From assembly GCF_037975245.1 (NCBI RefSeq), contig NC_092572.1, positions 4,735,501-4,799,500 of the forward strand: a stretch of DNA of 64,000 nt, in the 5' to 3' direction. The notes beneath the pieces were generated by a model. The model had not been told where the DNA came from. It did not search any database and saw only the letters and a list, made by a program, of their open reading frames with translations. Both the position numbers and the translations under genes were made by a program. Positions 1-12,360 of the stretch are shown here, one piece after another (position 1 is the first letter of the stretch; each line of letters begins with the position of its first letter). The stretch is from Apostichopus japonicus. Taxonomy: Eukaryota > Echinodermata > Holothuroidea > Aspidochirotida > Stichopodidae.

Positions 1-983
1 ACGTATTAGATTCATTTTAAAAACAAAATCTCTCTAACCTACTTTATTGTGTTCGTTTCCCAAACCATGATATCTGGACTTCGTAACAATATGTTTCAAT
101 TAACTTATCGACTAACAAGACAAATATATCATATTATCCCACTTTCCGAATTTTAGATGCAAGCATCTGTTACTCTCACCACAGAACGTCTGATCGTAGC
201 TCCATTTTCAGACAGACTAGCTGCCACGGGGATCATGACTTAGAAGTGCCACCCGATTCGTCCATTGTGACATCACTGCTAAATTTTATACCAGACAGAC
301 ACTACCAAGGTAAGTTACTAAATTAAATAATTCCATGACACCAGATACCATTTTAAGCAATAATGTAAACAATAATGATTTTTTTTAAAAGTATTAAGGA
401 ACATTGGGTAACCTTGTACAATTACCCTAATATTCCTAATTTGACAGTATTCAATGGAATATGGTATGATGTAGGTATACAACCGACTAATCGAATATCG
501 TTGCTTCATATCTCAGATATCAGGATTTCATTCATGATATACAGAGACAATTTGTTAGCAAATGTTGAATGGTCAAATTAAGGACATTTCTTGGATTGCC
601 TAATTTAAAAGGTTGAATCATTTGGTCTCTTATCGGCCCTAACTTAAAATAAACATCACGATGAGAACATTTTGAATCGATTGATAATTCAGATCTGCCG
701 AACGAGAGCGATTAGCTACAGCTCTGCCTAACATATGGGGGAAATGGCTATAATAGGATATGTGTCTACAAGTAAGCAACGCCTACAACGAATGTCTTGA
801 TATGGACACGTGGGTTCTAGAAATGAGCACGTGTGGCAAAACGAAATGTTATTATTCTAAAATGTATAAAACAATTAGTAAACTTTTCTGAATATTTGAG
901 AGTGAGAACAGAAGAGTATGCACGCTCGCAAGGATGCATTAAATTTCTCAGTATCATAGAATCAACAGAATGTCTCAGTATTT

Positions 984-1028
<45 letters not shown>

Positions 1029-1040
1029 ATATATATATAT

Positions 1041-1086
<46 letters not shown>
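984..1086. repeat. ATGTAT/TA microsatellite
   Basis: Runs of ATGTAT pass into pure TA. At the same position in the gene B duplicate (27651-28137) the tract is interrupted by a SINE tail and a complete stalk exon. Confidence 0.95.
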
Positions 1087-1088
<2 letters not shown>

Positions 1089-1110
1089 TTACTGTTTTGG
1101 CATCTCTGGA

Positions 1111-1275
1111 CATACAATCAGCGTCCATAGTCTAGTGGTTAGGGTGTCCGCATATAAAGCGGGAGGCCCGGGTTCGAATCACGGTGGCGGCTGGAAGTTT
1201 TTTCACTGTTCTTAATATTCCAACTCACTACGATTTCAATTATTTATTCATTTGCCTTTGTTGTTTACCTCCATT
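1111..1275 (+). repeat. tRNA-derived SINE, full head and tail
   Basis: A tRNA-like head starts at about 1123. It has an A-box-like TAGTCTAGTGGTTAGGG, a 5-bp anticodon stem with a 7-nt loop, and a B box GGTTCGAATC at 1171-1180. A shared tail (TGGAAGTTTTTTCACTGTTC, then a T-rich body) follows. Other copies are at 28161 and 44061. The loop gives no sensible anticodon and copies are dispersed with the same tail, so this is a SINE and not a working tRNA gene. Confidence 0.75.
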
Positions 1276-1389
1276 TCATTAACACAGTCAAAGTTCAAAG
1301 TATCTCCTTCGAGATACGGCTTTAGGGATCACAAATGATTTCGAATTGGTTAGCATCAATATTTGATATCTAGAGTAAGGCAAATATGT

Positions 1390-1526
1390 CACCAAAACAG
1401 AACTAGTATTGTTCGATACAAGTGCCAAACGCCTACAGTGAAATTACGACCTTACTTACCGGTTTCGAACCTGTGGACATACAATCAGCGTCCAAAGCCT
1501 AGTGGTAAGGGTGTCCGCATATAAAG
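1390..1526 (+). repeat. truncated composite SINE copy
   Basis: It begins CACCAAAACAGAACTAG, includes a B-box-like CCGGTTTCGAACC, and ends inside the tRNA-like head at GTGTCCGCATATAAAG. The same 5' module stands directly before the full SINE head at 44061, so the complete element is longer than the tRNA-like part alone. A matching truncated copy is at 28440-28576. Confidence 0.6.
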
Positions 1527-2449
1527 ATAAAAAATTGTGCCGTTGAAACGTTGTCTGTTTTACACTGCTTCAATAATTTTTTTCCAAACGTTTCAAATAA
1601 TACTAAGGAATTTTGAATTATTTAGAACAATTACCTAATATACCATTTGACTTATTATTAGAGTAATATCATTGTTTTCTTGCAACAGGTGTCAGGATTT
1701 CATTCATAAAATACAGAGATAGTATGTTAACAGTTTTTAAGGACAACTTAAGGACATTTGTTGACAACATATTCTGGATTGCTTAATTTAAAAGGCTGAA
1801 TCAAGCCGCAACTAAAAATAAATATCATAATCAGAACATTCTGAATCGAATGATGAATCAGATCTGCCGAACGAGGGCGATTAAATACATCTCTGCCTAA
1901 CACATTGGGAAAAGTTACTATAATGAGCTATGTTATTATTCTAAAAGGTTTAAATGTACATCTGTTGAAGGAAAACAATTTGTTAACTTTTCTTAAAATA
2001 CGTTTAATTGCCTCGAACTTCTAATCCGTAACTGAACGTAAACGAAAAGAAATCGATTGGATCTTTCGTATTAAGTCTAACATCACAGGCCTCAACAAAG
2101 ACTTGGGACTCCAAACCACTACCAGTTCTACAAACATATGTAATCCGTTCTTCCTATTATTTGCTCGTTAATCCGCTTCCTGTATAGTCATGATTTATTT
2201 TGTTATATTTTCATCAATGCCACTGACACTTATCTAACGTCATACTTTCATTGTGTTACATTTTGTACTTTTCATTCCACTGCCAAGTATTGCTGACGAA
2301 GGTCCCAGGGGCACCGGAAATTCCAACATTCCAACAATTCCAACATATTTTCTATAACAATACTCCGTATTTGTGAAATATTAGTCATATCTTATTTCTT
2401 TACTTTTTCTAATAATATTTTCTTTTGGAGTTTAAATGGATTTTCTTTG

Positions 2450-2472
2450 AATTATATATATATGTATGCATG

Positions 2473-2508
<36 letters not shown>

Positions 2509-2520
2509 TATACATATATA

Positions 2521-2568
<48 letters not shown>

Positions 2569-2571
2569 GAT
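2450..2571. repeat. TA microsatellite before stalk exon A1
   Basis: A TA/TG tract ends 25 bases before the acceptor of exon A1. The matching tract in gene B (29510-29545) is far shorter, so this one expanded or contracted after the duplication. Confidence 0.95.
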
Positions 2572-2596
2572 ATATATGTTTATACCCTCTTCCCAG

Positions 2597-2698
2597 ATGT
2601 TAATGAACGTACTGTAGGTACTCCATGTGACAGTGCAACGGAACATAGATTGCTCAACATGACACAAGAAAATTCTACAACAAAGGAGAGAGTTAACA
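2597..2698 (+). CDS. Stalk exon A1 (divergent first repeat)
   Basis: 102 nt, phase 1-1, between a CCCAG acceptor and a GTAAGTG donor. It encodes [20 protein letters not shown] then [14 protein letters not shown]. It has one cysteine and two N-glycosylation sequons (NMT, NST), which later repeats lack. Same length and ending as the others, so clearly homologous. Its partner is 29574-29675. Confidence 0.75.
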
Positions 2699-5600
2699 GT
2701 AAGTGTCTTCGGTTGATGGTAGTCAACTATTAATATAAAGGTACCGTCGACAGAAATGTTAATAAATTGAACTTACAGCATTGTACCTCAGGACAATAAT
2801 CAACATGTGTTAATTCCTTATAAAGTTAGTGTTGGCCATTTCTCCTGCCATCAATCATCATGAACTTACAATGTTTCAAATTCCAATGTAAACTGAAACA
2901 TTGGGATTTATTTTATTTCAGTAGAATTGATAACAACATTTAGCAAGATATAGATAAAAGAAAATTATTGAAAAATGAATCTTGGTGTCATTCCTGTTCA
3001 ATTTTCGCTCTCCCTTGTCAGCGACTGACTTATGACTGGAATAGACAAATCGATTATTTATTTATTTCTTTCACTTTAGTATTATTGTTTTATATTTATA
3101 TTTTTGCAGAGAAGACTTAGTCTATTAAGTGTAAGATTATATTAAATATATCTTGTTTTTGCAGATCTTCGTATTTTGTCAATTGTCTCTACTTTCAGAG
3201 ACTAAGTCGATTAAGTGTGAGACTGTCTTATATATGTCTTGTTTTGACAGACCTTCGTATTATGTCATTCGTCTCTACTTTTAAAGACTAAGTCGATTAA
3301 GTGTAAGATTATCTTATATATGTCTTGCTTTGACAGATCTTCGTATTCTGTCAATTGTCTCTACTTTCAGAGACTGTTACTATTAAGTGTAAGATTATCT
3401 TATATATGTCTTGTTTTTACAGATCTTCGTATTGTGTCGATTGTTTCTACTTTTAGAGACTAAGTCTTTAAGTGTAAGACTATCATATATATATATGGCG
3501 GTTGTAGATAATCTACAACCGCCCACTTGGTTGGGCTTAGATGGGCCTAGATGCTGAGAGCTGGCAATTCACTTCATTAAACCCTCCAATACAAACTTTC
3601 TGACATCAAATTGATCGTTATGATAGTAGAACTATGGTCTTCATCTAACATTGATGTCATCTTAGCAAACACAAAAGCTATTGGATTACTCAACTTAATT
3701 ATAAAATTATCTCATTAAAAGAACAAATTATGTTTAGTTTTCACGTGTTCTCAGCAAGTTACGCTTTCCTGCTGTTCTATATATATTTTTTTCTATTTCA
3801 GCAGCAGCTGACGCTGTTGTGACACACATTACTGCATTGGCTCAACATGACACAGCAAAATCAAGTGAACGACCCGATTCTACTACTACGGAGAGTGTTA
3901 AGAGTAAGTGCTTTCGATTGATGGTAGCGAACTAGAAATAGAAAGTTAACGTTGGCAGAAATTTTAATAATAATAATCAACATGTGTTAATTTCTTATAA
4001 ATTGAGTGGTGGACATTTCTTCTACCGATGTCATCATGGTGAACTAACAATGTTCTAAACTCCAATGTTAACTGAAATCTTGGGAATTTCTTTTATTTCA
4101 GTAGAATTGATAACAATATTTAGCAAGATATAGATCAAAGGTAATTATTGAAAGATGAATCTTGATGTCATTCCTTTTCAATTTTCGCTCTCCCTTGTCA
4201 ACGACTGACTTATGACTGAAATAGACCAATCGATTATTTATTTATTTCAATTTAGTATTATTGTTTCATATTTATATTTTTGCGGAAAGACTTAAACTAT
4301 TAAGTGTAAGATTATCTTATAAATGTCTTGCTTTGATAGATCTTCGTATTCTGTCAATTGTCTCTACTTTTAGAGACTGTTACTATTAAGTGTAAGATTA
4401 TCTTATATAAGTCTTGCTTGACAGATCTTCGTATTATTTCAATTGTCTCCACTTTCAGAGACTAAGTCTACTTATTTGGCCACATGTCTCAAACGTAACT
4501 TGTTGTATTAACGATGATCTACAACCGCCCGCTTGGTTAGGCTTAGATGTTGAGAGTTGGCAATTCACTTTATAAAGCCCTCCAATACAAACTTTCTGAC
4601 ATCAAATTGATCGTTACGATGGTAGAACTACGGTCGTCATCTAACATTGATGTCATCTTAGCAAAAACAAAAGCTATTGGATTACTCAATTTAATTATAG
4701 AATTATCTCATTAAAAGAATAAATTATGTTTAGTTCTCACGTAGTCCCAGCAAGTAACACTTTCCTGCTGTTCTATATATTTTTCTATTTCAGCAGCAGT
4801 TCACGCTGATGTGACACACATTACTACATTGGCTCAACATGACACAACAAAATCAACTGAACGACCCGATTATACAACAGAAGAGATTGTTAAGAGTAAG
4901 TGTTTTCGATTTATGGTAGCCAACTATTAATATAAAGTTACCGTTGGAAGAAATTTTAATAATAATCAACATGTGTTAATTTCTTATAAAGTTAGTGGTG
5001 GACATTTCTTCTACTGATGTCATCTTGGTGAACTAACAATGGTCTGAAATCCAATGTTAACTGAAATCTTGGGAAATTATTTTATTTCAGTAGAATTGAT
5101 AACAATATTTAGCAAGATATATATAAAAGGAAATTATTAAAGAGGAATCTTGATGTTATTCCTTTTAAATTTTCGCTCTCCCTTGTAAACGACTGACTTA
5201 TGACTGGAATAAACCAATCGATTATTTATTTATGTCAATTTAGTATTATTGTTTTATATTTATATTTTTGCGGGGAGAACTTATTTTATTAAGTGTAAGA
5301 TTATATTATATATGTCTCGCTTTGGCAGATCTTCGTATTATGTCAATTGTCTCTACTTTTAGAGACTAAGTCTATTAAGTGTAAGATGATCCTTTAAATG
5401 TCTTGTTTTGACAGACCTTGGTATTTTGTCAATTGTCTCTACTCTAAGAGACTAAGACTATAAAGTAAAAGATTATCTTATAAATGTCTTGCTTTGACAG
5501 ATCTTCGTATTATGTCAATTGTCTCCACTTTCAGAGACTAAGTCTACTTATTTGGCCACATGTCTCAAATGTAACTTGTTGTATTAACGCTTATCTACCC

Positions 5601-8600
5601 GCTTGGTTGGGCTTAGATGTTGAGAATTGGCAATTCACTTTATAAATCCCTTCTATACCAACTTTCTAACATCAAATTGATCGTTACGATAGTAGAACTA
5701 CGGTCGTCATCTAACATTGATGTCATCTTAGCAAACATAAAAGCTATTGGATTACTCAACTTAATTATAGAATTATCTCATTAAAAGAATAAATTATGTT
5801 TAGTTCTCACATGTTCCCAGCCAGTAACGCTTTCCTGCCGTTCTATATATTTTTTTCTATGTCAGCAGCAGCTGCTCACGCTGATGTGACACACATAACT
5901 ATATTGGCTCAACATGACACAACAAAATCAACTGAACGACCCGATTCTACAACTAAGGAGAGTGTTAAGAGTAAGTGTTTTTGATTTATGGTAGCCAACT
6001 ATAAATATAAAGTTACCGCTGGCAGAGATTTGAATAATCATGAACATGTGTTAATTTCTGATAAAGTTAGTGGTGGATATTTCTTCTACCGATGTCATCA
6101 TGGTGAACTAACAATGTTTTAAACTACAATGTTAACTGAAATCTTGGGAAATTCTTTTATTTCAGTAGAATTGATAACAATATTTAGCAAGATATTGATA
6201 AAAGGAAATTAATGAAAGATGTATCTTGACGTTATTCCTTTTCAAATTTCGCTCTCCCTTGTCAACGACTGACTTATGACTGGAATAGACCAATCGATTA
6301 TTTATTATTTCAATTTAGTATTATTGTTTTATATTTATATTTTTGCGGGGAAGACTTAGTCTATTAAGTGTAAGAATATATTATATATGTCTTGCTTTTT
6401 CAGATCTTCGTATTGCGTCAATTGTCTCTACTTTTAGAGACCTAGTCTATGTGTGTAAGATTTTCTGATATATGTCCTGCTTTGAGAGATGTTGGTATTC
6501 TGTCAATTGTCTCTACTTTAAGAGACTAAGTCTATGAAGTGTAAGATTATCTTGTATATGTCTTGCTTGGACAGATCTACGTTTTGTGTCAATTGTCTCT
6601 ACTTTTAGAGACTAAGTCTACTTATCGTGCCACATGTCTCAAATGTAACTTGTTGTATTAATGATAATCTACAACCGCCCGCTTGGTTGGGCTTAGATGT
6701 TGAGAATTGGCAATTTACTTTATAAAGCCCTCCAATACAAACTTTCTGACATCAAATTGATCTTTACGATAGTAGAACTACGGTCGCCATCTAACATTGA
6801 TATCATCTCAGCAAAAACAAAAGTTATTGGATTACTCAACTTAATTATACAATTATCTCATAAAAAGAATAAATTATGTTTAGTTCTCACGTGTTCCCAG
6901 CAAGTAACGCTTTCCTGCCGTTCTATATATATATATTTTCATTTTCAGCAGCAACTGACGCTGATGTGACACACGTTACTACATTGGCTCAACATGGCAC
7001 AACGAAATCAACTGAACGACCCGATTCTACAACTAAGGAAAGTGTTAAGAGTAAGTGCTTTCGATTGATGGTAGCGAACTATATATATATATATATAGTT
7101 ACCGTTGGCAGAAATTTTAATAATAATCAACATGTGTTAATTTTCTTATAAAGTTAGTGGTGGACATTTTTTCTAACGATGTCATCATGGTGAACTAACA
7201 ATGTTTTAAACTCCAATGTCAACTGAAATCTTCGGAATTTCTTGTATTTCAGTAGAATTGATAACAATATTTAGCAAGATATAGATAAATGGAAAATATT
7301 GAAAGATGAATCTTGTTGTCATTCCTTTTCAATTTTCGCCCTCACTTGTCAACGACTGACTTATGATTGAAATAGAACAATCGATTATTTATTTATTTCA
7401 ATTTAGTATTATTGTTTCATATTTATATTTTTGCAGGGAAGACTTAGACTATTAAGTGTAAGATTATGTTATATATGTCTTGCATTTACAGATCTTCGTA
7501 TTGCGTCAATTGTCCCTACTTTTAGTGACTAAGTCGATTAATTGAAAGACAGTCTTAGATATGTCTTGCTTTGACGGATCTCCCTATTGTGTCAATTGTT
7601 TCTACTTTTAGAGACTAAGTCTTTAAGTGTAAGACTATCATATATATGGCGGTTGTAGATAATCTGCAACCGCCCGCTTGGTTGGGCTTAGATGGGCCTA
7701 GATGCTGAGAGCTGGCAATTCACTTCATTAAACCCTCCAATACAAACTTTCTGACATCAAATTGATCGTTACGATAGTAGAACTACGGTCGTCATCTAAC
7801 ATTGATGTCATCTTAGCAAAAACAACAGCTATTGGATTACTCAACTTAATTATAGAATTATCTCATTAAAAGAACAAATTATGTTTAGTTCTCACGTGTT
7901 CCCAGCAAGTAACGCTTTCCTGCCGTTCAATATATATTTTCTATTTCAGCAGCAAATGACGATGTTGTGACACACATTACTACATTGGCTCAACATGACA
8001 CAACAAAATCAAGTGAACGACCCGATTCTACAACTAAGGAGAGTGTTAAGAGTAAGTGCTTTCGATTGATGGTAGCGAACTATAAATATAAAGTTACCGT
8101 TGGCAGAAGTTTTAATAATAATCAACATGTGTTAATTTCTTATAAAGTTCTTTTATTTCAGTAGAATTGATAACAATATTTAGCAAGATATAGATAAATG
8201 GAACATATTGAAAGATGAATCTTGTTGTCATTCCTTTTCAATTTTCGCTCTCCCTTGTTAACGACTGACTTATGAATGGAATAGACCAATCGATTATTTA
8301 TTTATTTATTTCACTTCAGTATTATTGTTTCATATTTATATACTTTTGCGGGGAAAACTTAGACTATTAAGAGTATGATTATATTATATATGTCTTGTTT
8401 TTGCAGATCTTCGTATTTTGACAATTGTCTCTACTTTCAGAGACTAAGTCGATTAAGTGTAAGACTGTCTGATGTATGTCTTGTTTTGACAGATCTTAGT
8501 ATTCTGTCAATTGTCTCTACTTTTAGAGACTAAGTCGATTAAGTGTAAGATTATCTTATAAATGTCTTGCTTTGATAGATCTTCGTATTCTGTCAATTGT

Positions 8601-11600
8601 CTCTATTTTTAGAGACTAAGTCTACTTATCGTGCCACATGTCTCAAATGTAACTTGTTGTATTAATGATTATCTACAACCGCCCGCTTGGTTGGGCTTAG
8701 ATGTTGAGAATTGTCAATTTACTTTATAAAGTCCTCCAATACAAACTTTTTGACATCAAATTGATCGTTACGATAGTAGAACTACGGTCTTCATCTAACA
8801 TTGATGTCATCTTAGCAAACACAAAAGCTATTGGATTACTCAACTTAATTATAGAATTATCTCATTAAAAAAACAAATTATGTTTAGTTCTCACGTGTTC
8901 CCAACAAGTTACGCTTTCCTGCCGTTCTATATATATTTTCTATTTCAGCAGCAGCTGACGCTGTTCTGACACACATTACTACATTGGCTCAACATGACAC
9001 AACAAAATCAAGTGAACGATCCGATTCTACAACTAAGGAGAGTGTTAAGAGTAAGTGCTTTCGATTGATGGTAGCGAACGATAAATATAAAGTTACCGTT
9101 GGCAGAAATTTTAACAATAATCAACATGTGTTAATTTCTTATAAAGTTAGTGGTGGAAATTTCTTCCACCGATGTCATCATGGTGAACTAACAATGTTTT
9201 AAACTCCAATGTCAACTGAAATCTTCGGAATTTCTTTTATTTCAATAGAATTGATAGCAATATTTAGCAAGATATATATAAAAGGAAATTATTAAAGAGG
9301 AATCTTGATGTTATTCCTTTTAAATTTTCGCCCTCCCTTGTCAACGACTGACTTATGACTGGAATAAACCAATCGATTATTTATTTATGTCAATTTAGTA
9401 TTATTGTTGTATATTTATATTTTTGCGGGGAAAACTTAGTCTATTAAGTGTAAGATTATACTATATATGTCTTGCTTTTACAGATCTTCGTATTGCGTCA
9501 ATTGACTCTACTTTTAGAGACCCAGTTTATGTGTGTTAGATTATATGATATATGTATTGCTTTAGTATCTTGGTATTCTGTCAATTGTCTCTACTTTTTA
9601 GAGACCCAGTCTATGTGTGTAAGATTATCTGATATATGTCTTGCTTTGAGAGACTTTGGTCTTCTGTCAATTGTCTCTACTTTCAGAGACTAATTCTATG
9701 AAGTGTAAGATTATCTTGTATGTGTCTTGCTTGGATAGATCTTCGTATTGTGTCAATTGTCTCTACTTTAAGAGACTAAGTCTATTAAGTGTAAGATTAT
9801 CTTATAAATGTCTCGCTTGGACAGATCTTCGTTTTGTGTCAATTGTCTCTACTTTTAGAGACTAAGTCTACTTATTTGGCCACATGTCTCAAATGTAACT
9901 TGTTGTATTAACGCTTATCTACAACCACCCGCTTGGTTGGGCTTAGATGTTGAGAATTGGCAATTTACTTTAAAAAGCCCTCAAATACAACTTTCTGACA
10001 TCAAATTGATCATTACGATAGTAGAACTATGGTCGTCATCTAACACTGATGTCATCTGAGCAAAAACAAAAGCTATTGGATTACATAACTTAAGTATAGA
10101 ATTATCTCATTAAAAGAATAAATTATGTTTAGTTCTCACGTGTTCCCAGCCAGTAACGCTTTCATGATGTTCCTCATGTTTTTTTGTCAGCAGCAGCTGA
10201 CGCTGATATGACACACATTACTACGTTGGCTCAACATGACAAAACGAGATCAACTGAACGACCCGATTCTACAACAGAGGAGGGAGTTAAGAGTAAGTGC
10301 TTTCAATCTATGGTATCCAATTATGAATATAAAGTTACCGTTGACAGACATTTTAATAATAGTCAACATGTTTTAATTTCCTATAAACTTAGTGTTGGAC
10401 ATTTCAACATGATATCATCATGGTGAACTTAAAATGTTTTTAATTCCAATCTAAACTGAAATCTTGGGAAATTGGAGAATTGATAACAATATTTAGCAAG
10501 ATATAGATCAAAGGAAATTATTGAAAGATGAATCTTTGTCTTTTCACTTTTCTCTGTTCCTTTGTTACCGACTGACTTATGACTGGAATAGACCAATCGA
10601 TGTACTGGATTAGTAACTATACGTCAACTTGGTTTGACGCCGTGGACAGATGCCGCCAATTGTTCAACAATGGTCACCTCGTGCGCATTGACAACGAAGA
10701 GGAGTATAATGAAGTAAAGGCCATTCGAGATCAAGCCAACATAGGGGATGCATTCGTCTGGATAGGCATCCATGACTCTGAACAAGAAGGTAACAAACAA
10801 ACACGTCAAAGCAGCCGTTGTATTTGATCGATACCTCTTCAAACTATGCCCTGAAATATGCATATATTATATAACAAAAAATAAGATTGATTTTGATTAC
10901 ATTAGTCACAACGCTCTCATTGACTTACTTTCACAAAACTGAAAGACTGCAAGCATCATTTCTCTACCAATAGAGTTTCTTATAATGGGTAGCAATGACA
11001 TGCATTAAAATATACCCAAAATAGTTATTGAACTTAAAATTGATAGGTCTTGTTGATGAATTCGAGTAGCCTTTCTAGGTTTTAACATATAGTATTACTT
11101 AAAATAGCTAACTAGCGGAATATTTCTGTTGTTTTCCACCGCATACAAGACAGTGGGACAAGCGGGGTTGGTGGTGGGGGGGGGGGGGGTGATGGATGGG
11201 ATGCAATATTTCTGAGGGTAACAAATGTGGGTAAATTGAAGATGATGATGAGGTCTTTGTAGGAAATTTTCAGTTAGGTAATTGAGTCGTAGACAATACT
11301 TGGATATTAAGTGTAAACTCAATGGACAAATGGTATTCCGCTAATACACATACGAATCAGAATCTACAAGTAAATACAATATTGTTATTGTTGTTATGAT
11401 CTTTTCTTGAAATAGTGTACTATGTCGAAAAATTTTGATACTAAAATTGCAGCCAATCCTACACCCACCCTTTTGAGTCACTCAAATGAAATTTGGTGGG
11501 TTGGTCTGACTAAACTGGGATGGGGATAATATAGGGTGACACTCTAAAAAATGTAGATTGAGATGTAATAGCATACGTCGATTAAAGGTCAGAGGTGAAA

Positions 11601-12242
11601 GGTTAAAGTAAAAAAAAACAGCATTTTGCGAGTACGAAGAAGACAAAATGACCCATGTTAGAAATCATACTCACTACTCATTGACCATACGGTCGATGGA
11701 CTTAAACGTGTTGAGTATGGGTCTCAGTGTGTCTATATTGCAAATTATTTAATGAACTTGGCATGGGTGTTACACATGTTCCAAAATAACATTATGGTCC
11801 AAACTACAAAGAAGGGTATCACAGACAATAGGTATATAGTGCATGAATGAATACAACACGTCAACGCTAATGTGATCAACGATTTCAAAGGTCAAGTTGA
11901 TACAAAATTTCCTTATAATGTGTGGTTAATTAATTTCAAGTTTCAACTCTAGAATATTCCTATGGCTAAAGTTGATTGCTGAACAAAATTTGCTAGAATT
12001 TTTAATTTAGTAAGATAAGCTATTCTTATTGTTAATTTGTTGTCTTTGTATTTTCGTTTCAAGGAGAATGGAAATATGAGGACGGTAGCCCACTGACGTA
12101 TGAAAATTGGCTAGAAGGACAGCCAAGTAATTCTAACAACGAAGATTGCGCTGAGATGAGATATGGTCTTTATAACGACCGGGATTGCATGGCTATATTA
12201 TATTTTTGCTGTGAATATTACCTTGAAGACATCATTAATTAA
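2597..12242 (+). CDS. Gene A: stalked C-type lectin (5' end outside window)
   Basis: Proposed exons: 2597-2698, 3802-3903, 4794-4895, 5866-5970, 6949-7050, 7950-8051, 8949-9050, 10191-10292 (stalk), 10592-10789 and 12064-12242 (CTLD). Every junction is phase 1, every intron is GT-AG and no exon has an in-frame stop. The product would be an extracellular lectin: a chain of Thr/Ser-rich repeats, then one C-terminal CTLD with [18 protein letters not shown] and a final [12 protein letters not shown]. Family knowledge says such domains bind sugars or other ligands, often in immunity; the ligand is unknown. Signal-peptide exon not in view. How many stalk exons are used per transcript is unknown. 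Confidence 0.7.
3497..3523. repeat. Perfect 13-bp-arm palindrome in unit A2
   Basis: GGCGGTTGTAGAT and its reverse complement are separated by one base. Most units keep only the right arm (ATCTACAACCGCC). Near-perfect versions are at 7647-7673 and about 35587-35613. Confidence 0.9.
3802..3903 (+). CDS. Stalk exon A2
   Basis: 102 nt, phase 1-1, after TTTCTATTTCAG and before GTAAGTG. Encodes the standard 34-residue repeat with core [20 protein letters not shown]. Substitutions ITA, DTA and TTTE set it apart from the other units. Confidence 0.72.
4794..4895 (+). CDS. Stalk exon A3
   Basis: 102 nt, phase 1-1. Carries VHADVTH in place of ADADVTH, and a tail DYTTEEIVK with no stop. Shares the His variant with exon A4, suggesting these neighbours arose from one another. 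Confidence 0.72.
5866..5970 (+). CDS. Stalk exon A4 (105 nt)
   Basis: The only stalk exon not 102 nt long. One extra GCT codon near its start gives AAAHADVTH. Length stays a multiple of three, so frame is kept. Acceptor TATGTCAG, donor GTAAGTG. Confidence 0.72.
6949..7050 (+). CDS. Stalk exon A5
   Basis: 102 nt, phase 1-1. Has the variant AQHGTTKS (Gly for Asp) shared only with 27943-28044 and 34847-34948. The intron just after it carries a short TA tract (7080-7097) at the position where those two copies carry longer TA tracts. Confidence 0.72.
7647..7673. repeat. Near-perfect palindrome in unit A6
   Basis: Same palindrome as at 3497, with one mismatch (ATCTGCAACC). The identical mismatch occurs at about 35587-35613, linking this unit to the one after exon B6. 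Confidence 0.85.
7950..8051 (+). CDS. Stalk exon A6
   Basis: 102 nt, phase 1-1. Begins [11 protein letters not shown] (Asn and Asp replace the usual Ala residues). The downstream intron lacks the GTGGTGGACATTTCTTC block found in its neighbours. Confidence 0.72.
8949..9050 (+). CDS. Stalk exon A7
   Basis: 102 nt, phase 1-1. Reads [20 protein letters not shown] then [12 protein letters not shown]. Pro to Ser in ERPD is unique in the window. Followed by the longest group of 86-bp monomers in array A (9430-9870). Confidence 0.72.
10191..10292 (+). CDS. Stalk exon A8 (last before the CTLD)
   Basis: 102 nt, phase 1-1. Acceptor TTTTTGTCAG, core [20 protein letters not shown]. Its GAGGGAGTTAAGA end is typical of the last exon in each array (also 36786, 39890, 57461). 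The donor is 300 bases before the CTLD acceptor, almost the same as in B (312) and C (314). Confidence 0.72.
10592..10789 (+). CDS. CTLD exon 1, gene A
   Basis: 198 nt, phase 1-1, AATAG acceptor and AGAAG/GTAACA donor. Encodes the first half of the [24 protein letters not shown], then [17 protein letters not shown] and [12 protein letters not shown]. Conserved: helix-1 Cys in VDRC and the WIG motif. Unusual: neither the N-terminal Cys pair of long-form CTLDs nor Cys before the YW motif is present (SMYW, where SCYW is common). The acceptor is chosen because phase 1 matches all stalk donors and an in-frame TGA lies 5' of it at 10570-10572. Confidence 0.72.
11174..11190. repeat. Poly-G tract in CTLD intron
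   Basis: A run of about 14 G in the intron between the CTLD exons. Paralogous introns carry shorter runs (about 40884 and 58456). Probably replication slippage. Confidence 0.9.
12064..12242 (+). CDS. CTLD exon 2 and stop, gene A
   Basis: Begins phase 1 after TTTCGTTTCAAG and ends at TAA. Encodes [40 protein letters not shown], then [18 protein letters not shown]. Three of the expected Cys are present (EDC, RDC, FCC), with an extra Cys in FCC. The sugar-site triplet is QPS where family members usually have EPN (mannose type) or QPD (galactose type), and YND stands for WND. Calcium-dependent sugar binding may therefore be altered; this is inference. Confidence 0.78.
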
Positions 12243-12360
12243 GAAGGGAAGGAAAGACAGGAATCAAAGAAGTAAAGAACATATTTAATCTTTAAGAACT
12301 CTCTTCTTATCTCTTGTTGAGCTTCAGATAATGTAACACATACAGGCATGATATATACTT

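Larger units (their letters stand above)
1..2596. repeat. 5' flank of array A, long duplicate of 26669-29573
   Basis: This stretch repeats almost base for base from 26669, beginning with the same ACGTATTAGATTCATTTTA. It holds TA/TG microsatellites, SINE copies and intron-like sequence leading to the first stalk exon. Gene B has its signal and mini-exon upstream of the matching segment, so gene A's equivalents probably lie left of the window. The short open frames here (for example 375-581) recur unchanged at 27043 but show no domain; I do not call them genes. Confidence 0.85.
2699..10590 (+). repeat. Array A: tandem ~1-kb stalk-exon units
   Basis: Stalk exons recur at 2597, 3802, 4794, 5866, 6949, 7950, 8949 and 10191, spaced about 1.0-1.24 kb. 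A typical unit holds, in order: one to five copies of an 86-bp monomer; a conserved block with CTTGGTTGGGCTTAGATG; the exon; a post-exon block (TAGAATTGATAACAATATTT); and a broken start of the CTLD exon ending AATCGATTATTTATT. Spacing differs mainly through the number of 86-bp monomers. The eighth exon is followed by the intact CTLD exon in place of the broken one. Confidence 0.9.

Noticed and set aside
375-581. 68-codon open frame repeated at 27043
   Set aside because: Repeated only because the whole flank is duplicated; no domain, no splice or start context.
1123-1192. Apparent tRNA gene
   Set aside because: Same head and tail occur at other sites, the anticodon loop is not sensible, and acceptor pairing is imperfect: SINE head.
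817-1215. Tyr/Ile-rich open frames on both strands
   Set aside because: Translation of TA/TG microsatellite; no coding value. The same holds near 2425, 16817-17171, 27428-27952 and 43882-44100.
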